DNA of 10,256 bases from Spirochaetaceae bacterium (lineage in GTDB: Bacteria; Spirochaetota; Spirochaetia; SZUA-6; Fen-1364): the NCBI GenBank assembly GCA_003170115.1, contig PMZS01000172.1, positions 10,353 through 20,608 of the forward strand, read 5' to 3'. Under the pieces are notes generated by a model, which ran no database searches, had not been told where the DNA came from, and saw only the letters and a list, made by a program, of their open reading frames with translations. This document shows, one piece after another, positions 6,361 to 10,256 of the stretch (positions are counted from its first letter, which is position 1; each line of letters opens with the position of its first letter). A program made the translations under genes and the position numbers.

Positions 6361-6887
6361 GGGAGCTGGCCGGATCCGCCGGCGCGGCGCGGACGCCAGG
6401 TCTCGGTGGAGAGGGCGCCCTCCTCGGAGATGCGAAGGATCTCGAAGCGGACACGCCCCTCCTGGACCGATTTCGCGATGGCCTTTTGAAACGTGGAAAG
6501 GCCCGAGGCGCCCTGCTTCACCTCCAGGAGCACGATGTCCAGCTCCGAGGCCGCGGTCCTGTTGTCCCGAAGATCGGTGTAGCCGCTGAAGACGAGGTAG
6601 TCGATCGGATCGCCGAGGAATCGCGCATCGGCGGGAAGATAGCGGAACCCCGGCAGCAGCGGCGCCATCTGCTCGGCGATCTGCCCCTTCAAGGAGCTCC
6701 TGCTTTTCTGCACGCTCTCCCGGCGCGCATCCGTGAGGATCCCCTCGTGCTCCTGGAGCAGCTGCTCAATGCGGGCCTGCCCGCGCCGGCGCTCCGCCTG
6801 CCAGAGGAAAACAACAATGACAAGGGCGAGCAGGGCGACCGCCGCCACCAGCCCGAGAAGGATGAGAACGTCGGAAGAGCCCGGCAT
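6357..6887 (-). CDS. membrane-anchored Holliday-junction-resolvase-related protein (Endonuc_Holl family)
   Basis: This 176-residue protein has an N-terminal membrane helix at residues 7-29, then a charged helical stretch (31-75). Its core resembles PF10107, predicted endonucleases distantly related to archaeal Holliday junction resolvases. Visible motifs are FRYLPADARFLGDPIDYLVFSGY (81-103, with D96), then DIVLLEVKQGASGLSTFQKAI (117-137, with E122 and K124), then EGRVRFEIL. D96 with E122-x-K124 is the PD-(D/E)XK signature. The expected role is metal-dependent DNA cleavage, but the membrane anchor is odd for a resolvase and typical of this family, so the true substrate is open. ATG 6887 follows AGGAGGAAGG, a strong ribosome site. 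It lies 16 nt after the 83-residue gene and overlaps the exported-protein gene, so the three form an operon. Confidence 0.82.
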   Translation of the reverse strand: MPGSSDVLILLGLVAAVALLALVIVVFLWQAERRRGQARIEQLLQEHEGILTDARRESVQKSRSSLKGQIAEQMAPLLPGFRYLPADARFLGDPIDYLVFSGYTDLRDNRTAASELDIVLLEVKQGASGLSTFQKAIAKSVQEGRVRFEILRISEEGALSTETWRPRRAGGSGQLP

Positions 6888-6903
6888 CGGCCTTCCTCCT
6901 GCG

Positions 6904-7155
6904 CTAGAGCTTCTCCAGCTTCTCCCGGAGCTCCTCGTACGCGCGGGCCATCGTGCGGTCGTCGGTATAGTTCGCCTCCGACGCGAGACCCGCCATGAGA
7001 CCTTCCAGCTCGGGCGGTGTGAGCTCGATGTGAAACCGGTTGGCCGTGATGCGTGAGGACACGATCTTTTTTTCGACCTCGGGAGCGATGTGGCGGATGT
7101 TGAGGAGCAGCTCGCGCTCGCTGCGCGTCAGCTCGACCGACTGCGGTGTCTCCAT
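6904..7155 (-). CDS. small acidic/helical protein of unknown function
   Basis: This 83-residue protein starts at ATG 7155. It is charged, with no signal peptide, membrane helix or Cys. The sequence reads as helix (VELTRSERELLLNIRHI), a strand region (KKIVSSRITANRFHIEL), then helices (PPELEGLMAGLASEAN, ARAYEELREKLEKL). I do not recognise it. The same frame is open back to 7458, but that part only shadows the gene upstream. There is no Shine-Dalgarno sequence before ATG 7155. A -10 box TACACT ends 6 nt upstream, so the mRNA probably begins at the ATG itself. It is the first gene of the operon with the resolvase-like and exported proteins. Confidence 0.75.
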   Translation of the reverse strand: METPQSVELTRSERELLLNIRHIAPEVEKKIVSSRITANRFHIELTPPELEGLMAGLASEANYTDDRTMARAYEELREKLEKL

Positions 7156-7161
7156 GCGGCC

Positions 7162-7191
7162 AGTGTAGCTCTTTTCCGCGCCGCTGTGCAA
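7162..7191 (-). promoter_or_regulatory. sigma70-type promoter giving a leaderless transcript of the 83-residue gene
   Basis: On the minus strand, TTGCAC (7191-7186), an 18-nt spacer and TACACT (7167-7162). Only 6 nt separate the -10 box from ATG 7155. It lies wholly in the 50-nt gap after the GNAT-like gene. Confidence 0.55.
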
Positions 7192-7205
7192 TCTCCACGT
7201 CCAAG

Positions 7206-7964
7206 TCAGAACGCGAGTATCCGTGTCATGACGTAGTACCAGCGGGGCTGCATGTCCAAGGCGGGCAACCGGTCGAACCAGGCGAACCCGTAGCCGTGCA
7301 TGTGCAGGGAATGGAACGCCGAATACAGGGTGGCGATGAACCCTGGATCCTGCTCGCTCGCGCGTGCCAGGGTGTCGCTCTCGAGGTCCGGCAGGAGAAC
7401 CGAGAGAGGCCCGGAATACACAAGATGAGCCCGGGCCCTGGGCCGGCTGCCCTCCCATTCCAGGACGCTGCGCTCGCGCACTTCCTCCTCACGCAGATCC
7501 AGGGAGCGGGTGAGGGGATCGTCGAAATCGCACTCGCAGGAGACGTACGGCCAGGGCTGCCCGTCCGGCGTCCGGGTGCCTTCGCGCCATCGATAGCGGC
7601 TGCCGAACCGGGTGACGTACAGTCCGGCGTTGCGCGTGAGAAGAGGACTGGTGCCGAACTTCAGGCGGGTCGTCCTGTGCGCCCGAAGGTAGCGGCCCGC
7701 CTCCTCCAGGAGAAACGCATCGATGCCCTCCTCGGCGCACCCGGGCTCGATCTCGATGCCGGCGAGATGATAGCAGGTGCTCCCCTCGTCCCTGTCGGGA
7801 TAGATGCCGATGGTGCCGAGGATCTTCCCACCCTGCTCGTCCACCGCGGCGATCATCTCCCCCCGCCGTTCCTTCAGGTGGCGGAGATCGTCGAGAAGGG
7901 CCTCGCGGACCGGAAACTGGCCTTTGCGCGGGCCGGCGATGAGCGGGACGGACCGGACATTCAT
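7206..7964 (-). CDS. GNAT-like acyltransferase-fold protein, function unknown
   Basis: This is a 252-residue soluble protein. Its first half looks like a GNAT fold: EMIAAVDEQGGKILGTIGIYP (36-56), a strand HLAGIEIEPG (67-75) followed by AEEGIDAFLLEEAGRYLRAH (77-96) where GNAT enzymes have the acetyl-CoA loop, then RLKFGTSPLLTRNAGLYVTRFGSRYRW (100-126), resembling the Asn-containing helix of COG3375-type acetyltransferases. The usual Arg/Gln-x-x-Gly-x-Gly/Ala loop is degenerate, so activity is doubtful. The C-terminal half (150-252) is unassigned and aromatic-rich. Start choice: ATG 7964 lies about 13 nt after the predicted start from GATAAT (7989-7984). ATG 7985 would overlap that box, and ATG 8033 would overlap the divergent URO-D gene. 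Confidence 0.65.
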   Translation of the reverse strand: MNVRSVPLIAGPRKGQFPVREALLDDLRHLKERRGEMIAAVDEQGGKILGTIGIYPDRDEGSTCYHLAGIEIEPGCAEEGIDAFLLEEAGRYLRAHRTTRLKFGTSPLLTRNAGLYVTRFGSRYRWREGTRTPDGQPWPYVSCECDFDDPLTRSLDLREEEVRERSVLEWEGSRPRARAHLVYSGPLSVLLPDLESDTLARASEQDPGFIATLYSAFHSLHMHGYGFAWFDRLPALDMQPRWYYVMTRILAF

Positions 7965-7973
7965 GAACGGGCC

Positions 7974-8003
7974 TTGTGATTCCATTATCGGCACCGCTAC
8001 ACT
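7974..8003 (+). promoter_or_regulatory. sigma70-type promoter giving a leaderless transcript of the URO-D family gene
   Basis: TTGTGA (7974-7979), an 18-nt spacer, TACACT (7998-8003), then 7 nt to ATG 8011. The same GCTACACT octamer precedes the 83-residue gene. There is no Shine-Dalgarno sequence. Confidence 0.55.
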
Positions 8004-8011
8004 CCGGTCCA
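7984..8011 (-). promoter_or_regulatory. putative promoter of the GNAT-like gene, overlapping the divergent promoter
   Basis: On the minus strand, TGGACC (8011-8006), a 16-nt spacer and GATAAT (7989-7984). The predicted start near 7977 gives a 13-nt leader to ATG 7964. It lies on the same bases as the promoter of the divergent gene. Confidence 0.4.
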
Positions 8012-9102
8012 TGCCCCGTTCGGCGGACCTCACCAGCCGCGAGCGCGTGCGCCTCGCGCTTCAGCATCGCACGACTGACCGCGTTCCCATTGGCATGGTC
8101 TGCGCGGGCATCAACCCGCCGGCCCGGCGCGCGCTGGAGGAATGGCTGACACGGGAAAGGCGCCTGACCGTCGATGAGTACCTGCTGCCGGTCGTGGACA
8201 TCGTGGAGGTGAGCCCGCCCTATGTGGGGCCCCCGCTGCCCGCGGACACGGACATCTGGGGCGTGCGCCGCCGCGAGGTGAGCTACGGGAGCGGCAGCTA
8301 CAGCGAGATCGCCCATTATCCCCTTTCCGGGGACTGGACGCCGAGCCGCCTCCCGGCCCACCGGTGGCCGGACCCCGCCTGGTATGACTTCGGGAGCCTT
8401 CCCGCGCTGATCCGGGCCGCACGTGCACGGTCGGACCGGTGCGTGATGGTCACCAATGGGAACATATTCGAGACGTCCTGGTACATGCGCGGCTTCGAGC
8501 AGATGCTCATGGACGTGATGACTGACGAGGAGCTGGTGCACGCGATCATGGGCAGGGTGACGGACTTCTACGTGAGCTTCTTCAGCCGGATCCTGGAGGC
8601 CGCCCCGGGCGAGATCGACCTCGTGTTCACGGCGGACGACATCGGAGACCAGCGCGGCCTGCTGATGCGCTACGACCGCTGGGAACGTCTCCTGAAGCCG
8701 TATCACCGCAGGCTGAACGACGCCATCCACGAGCGCGGCGCGAAGGTCATCTACCACACCGACGGGTCAATCATGGACGCCGTGGCGGGCCTGGCGGAAA
8801 TGGGAATCGATGTCCTGCAGGCCCTGCAGTTCAGCGCCGACAACATGGACCCGGTGCTGTTGAAATCCGAGTACGGTACGCGTCTCAGTTTCGAAGGCGG
8901 CGTGAGCGTCCAGACCACTCTCCCCTTTGGCACGGCGGACGAGGTCCGGCGCGAGGTCCAGGAGCGGATCCGCGTCCTGGGCAAAGGCGGGGGGTACATT
9001 CTCGGTCCTTCGCACTGGATCCAGGCGGGAACGCCGCCGGAGAACATCGTCGCGATGTTCGACACGGCCCTCTCCTGGTATCCGCAGAGGTCCAGGTCCT
9101 GA
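8011..9102 (+). CDS. uroporphyrinogen decarboxylase-family protein (URO-D superfamily, methyltransferase-like)
   Basis: This 363-residue protein has the URO-D/MtaA-MtbA TIM-barrel signature. It shows an N-terminal LTSRERVRLALQHRTTDRVP (7-26), a central VFTADDIGDQRGLLM (205-219), KVIYHTDGSIMDAVAGLAEMGIDVLQALQ (245-273), then LSFEGGVSV (292-300) and GGGYILGPSHWIQAGTPPENIVAMFDT (326-352). It is not a heme-pathway HemE: the family's usual Arg-rich substrate pocket is not visible, and the sequence resembles anaerobic methyltransferase-like members that move methyl groups between corrinoid proteins, CoM or methoxylated substrates. The zinc site of MtaA/MtbA usually has H-x-C; here it is H249-T-D251-G, so the metal site or substrate may differ. 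No corrinoid protein gene lies in the window. ATG 8011 begins the family homology; frames further upstream shadow the GNAT-like gene. Confidence 0.88.
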   Translation: MPRSADLTSRERVRLALQHRTTDRVPIGMVCAGINPPARRALEEWLTRERRLTVDEYLLPVVDIVEVSPPYVGPPLPADTDIWGVRRREVSYGSGSYSEIAHYPLSGDWTPSRLPAHRWPDPAWYDFGSLPALIRAARARSDRCVMVTNGNIFETSWYMRGFEQMLMDVMTDEELVHAIMGRVTDFYVSFFSRILEAAPGEIDLVFTADDIGDQRGLLMRYDRWERLLKPYHRRLNDAIHERGAKVIYHTDGSIMDAVAGLAEMGIDVLQALQFSADNMDPVLLKSEYGTRLSFEGGVSVQTTLPFGTADEVRREVQERIRVLGKGGGYILGPSHWIQAGTPPENIVAMFDTALSWYPQRSRS

Positions 9103-9123
9103 AGCTGACCAGGCACGTTTTTT
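9092..9123 (+). terminator. possible intrinsic terminator after the URO-D family gene
   Basis: CCAGGTC (9092-9098) and GACCAGG (9107-9113) form a stem of six pairs with one A-A mismatch and an 8-nt loop. A run of six T's follows at 9118-9123. The stem starts inside the last codons of the gene, and a 4-nt gap separates the stem from the T-run, so it is weak. Confidence 0.35.
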
Positions 9124-9150
9124 GCTTTCTCCCTGCTCCCTCACTATACT
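9122..9150 (+). promoter_or_regulatory. sigma70-type promoter upstream of the MBL-fold gene
   Basis: TTGCTT (9122-9127), exactly 17 nt, TATACT (9145-9150). The predicted transcription start is near 9157, 12 nt before ATG 9169 and about 62 nt before ATG 9219. The -35 box overlaps the T-run of the possible terminator. Confidence 0.65.
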
Positions 9151-9168
9151 AGTGGGGAGGATTACAGA

Positions 9169-9237
9169 ATGTCGACAGCGAGCGAACACCCTGCGGGGGA
9201 GGCACGAAAGGGCACCGGATGCAAAAACAGCGCGTGA
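9169..9237 (+). CDS. possible 22-codon upstream ORF (leader peptide) overlapping the MBL-fold gene start
   Basis: ATG 9169 is preceded by GGGGAGG (9154-9160) with 8-nt spacing. It opens a 22-residue frame (MSTASEHPAGEARKGTGC and four more residues) that ends at TGA 9235-9237, 19 nt into the MBL-fold gene in another frame. This ribosome site is better than the one before ATG 9219 (AAAGGG). It may be a translated leader that couples or limits translation of the main gene; a spurious ORF is equally possible. Confidence 0.3.
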   Translation: MSTASEHPAGEARKGTGCKNSA

Positions 9238-10256
9238 CGAACGGCGTCTTCTGGGTGGAGATTCCAGAGGCGGATCTGTTCGTGCTCTGCGGATGCCCCG
9301 CGGACAGCGTCAAGCACCTGATGAAGATGGGTCTGATCGTCGAACGGGAGAAGAACGGTGTCATGGCCCAGACCGGGCCGAACGCGATCCTTCTTTCCGA
9401 CACGACGATCCAGAAGGGCAGCTTCTCGAACCTCGCCGAGTTTCCGGTCCTGCAGATGCTCTACCTGCAGGGCATGATCCTCCCCGGCCATCCGAACAAC
9501 ACGGGCCGCAAGCCCATGCTCATCGGCCTGGAGGACCAGGTGTTGAGCCAGAGCAGCTACATCTACCGGGGCACATACGGTCTCTCCACCCTCGCGGAAA
9601 TCGTGGAGGCCGGGGTGCCCGAGGCAATGGCCGTGGACATGCTGCGGATCAAGCGCTGGTTCGCCTTCGACAATATCCGCCGCACGGAAGACCTCCTGGA
9701 CCTCAAGGTCGTGGACTCCCCCGCCGTGGAGCTGCGCGGCGGCGCGTTCGTGCGCCGGCGGGGCTTCAACCGCTACGAGTTCATCTACGGCGGGGAATCG
9801 GTCACCGTGGACCTGAACCTCGGGGACACCGAGGAGTACCTTCCCACCTACCAACTGGGCGCTCACACGCTTCGGCGTGAGTATTTTTCGGTCGTGCACG
9901 TCGGCGAAGGCGACGGGTGGGACGTGACCAGGCCCTGCATGGGGAGCATCATCTGCTTCCAGGGCAGGATCTATCTCATCGACGCGGGACCCGGCATCGA
10001 GCACACCCTCACCGCGCTGGGGGTCAGCCTCAACGAGGTGGCGGGGATCTTCCACACCCACGGGCACGACGACCATTTTGCGGGTCTCACCTCCCTCGTA
10101 CGGGCGGACCACAGGATTGCGTATTACGCCACCCCGCCGGTGCGGGCCAGCGTGGTGAAGAAGTACGCCGCGCTCACGGGGAGGAATGAGGCGACCTTCT
10201 TCCAGTACTTCGAGCCGCACGACCTCGTCATACACCGCGGATTGCCGCGCCGCGCG
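9219..10256 (+). CDS. metallo-beta-lactamase-fold protein with a long N-terminal region (C-terminal part outside window)
   Basis: The first 346 residues are present; the frame is open at the right edge. Residues 240-346 begin an MBL fold: CMGSIICFQGRIYLIDAGPGIEHTL (240-264), then IFHTHGHDDHFAGL (277-290), the H281-x-H283-x-D285-H286 metal motif of di-metal hydrolases and oxidoreductase-type MBL proteins. A conserved-looking stretch ADHRIAYYATPPVRASVVKK (296-315) follows. The 235 residues before it are unusual; they begin GVFWVEIPEADLFVLCGCPADSVKHLMK (9-36) and have no signal peptide. I recall related large proteins in spirochaetes and some proteobacteria with a cyclic-nucleotide-binding domain further on, but that part is not in the window. 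ATG 9219 is the only start in this frame downstream of TAG 9150-9152 that keeps the N-terminal block. AAAGGG lies 6 nt upstream. Confidence 0.85.
   Translation, partial: MQKQRVTNGVFWVEIPEADLFVLCGCPADSVKHLMKMGLIVEREKNGVMAQTGPNAILLSDTTIQKGSFSNLAEFPVLQMLYLQGMILPGHPNNTGRKPMLIGLEDQVLSQSSYIYRGTYGLSTLAEIVEAGVPEAMAVDMLRIKRWFAFDNIRRTEDLLDLKVVDSPAVELRGGAFVRRRGFNRYEFIYGGESVTVDLNLGDTEEYLPTYQLGAHTLRREYFSVVHVGEGDGWDVTRPCMGSIICFQGRIYLIDAGPGIEHTLTALGVSLNEVAGIFHTHGHDDHFAGLTSLVRADHRIAYYATPPVRASVVKKYAALTGRNEATFFQYFEPHDLVIHRGLPRRA

Noticed and set aside
7489..8757. 422-codon open frame on the minus strand
   Set aside because: It is antisense to the URO-D gene, is His/Pro/Arg-rich with no domain, and is typical of open shadow frames in high-GC DNA.
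9162..10235. 357-codon open frame on the minus strand
   Set aside because: It is antisense to the MBL-fold gene, which has clear motifs; this is a GC-driven shadow.

Overview
This is a gene-dense, high-GC bacterial window of about 10.3 kb with twelve confident protein genes, one doubtful mini-ORF, no RNA genes, no mobile elements and no CRISPR. The lineage cannot be fixed from the sequence. Three things fit an anaerobic or facultative bacterium: a ferredoxin-thioredoxin reductase fused to rubredoxin, a corrinoid-type (URO-D superfamily) methyltransferase-like protein, and a PduL-type phosphotransacetylase. My impression is a deep-branching spirochaete or a similar environmental lineage, at low confidence.

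Layout. Positions 1-539 (-) hold the N-terminal part of an MFS exporter that runs off the left edge. It is transcribed divergently from an orphan 401-residue coiled-coil protein (617-1822, +). That gene collides tail-to-tail with a redox pair on the minus strand: glutaredoxin (2350-2628), then FTR catalytic chain-rubredoxin (1817-2353). Next comes a minus-strand pair of a nitrilase-superfamily hydrolase (3409-4191) and a DUF2161 PD-(D/E)XK protein (2673-3416), overlapping by 8 bp. The centrepiece is 4331-5659 (+): four 24-residue MshEN-like repeats, a ComFB domain with its Cys cluster, and a complete PduL phosphotransacetylase on one chain. It converges with a minus-strand cluster: a GNAT-like protein (7206-7964), an 83-residue protein (6904-7155), a membrane-anchored Holliday-junction-resolvase-related protein (6357-6887) and an exported protein of unknown function (5662-6360). 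On the right, plus strand, are a URO-D family methyltransferase-like protein (8011-9102) and the N-terminal 346 residues of a metallo-beta-lactamase-fold protein (9219 to the window end).

How the genes fit together. Glutaredoxin and FTR-rubredoxin form a translationally coupled thiol-redox module. The triple fusion puts domains of two families known to bind cyclic dinucleotides onto an acetyl-CoA/acetyl-phosphate enzyme, which suggests second-messenger control of acetate metabolism. This is the most novel item in the window.

Promoters are easy to read and very compact. Hexamers spaced 16-18 bp can be placed upstream of eight genes. In seven of them the -10 box lies so close to the start codon that the transcript would be leaderless (MFS, 83-residue protein, URO-D) or have a leader of about 12-13 nt. 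The eighth, upstream of the MBL-fold gene, has a 12-nt leader to a mini-ORF and about 62 nt to the main start. I used this pattern to choose several start codons. No stretch longer than 300 bases lacks a gene.
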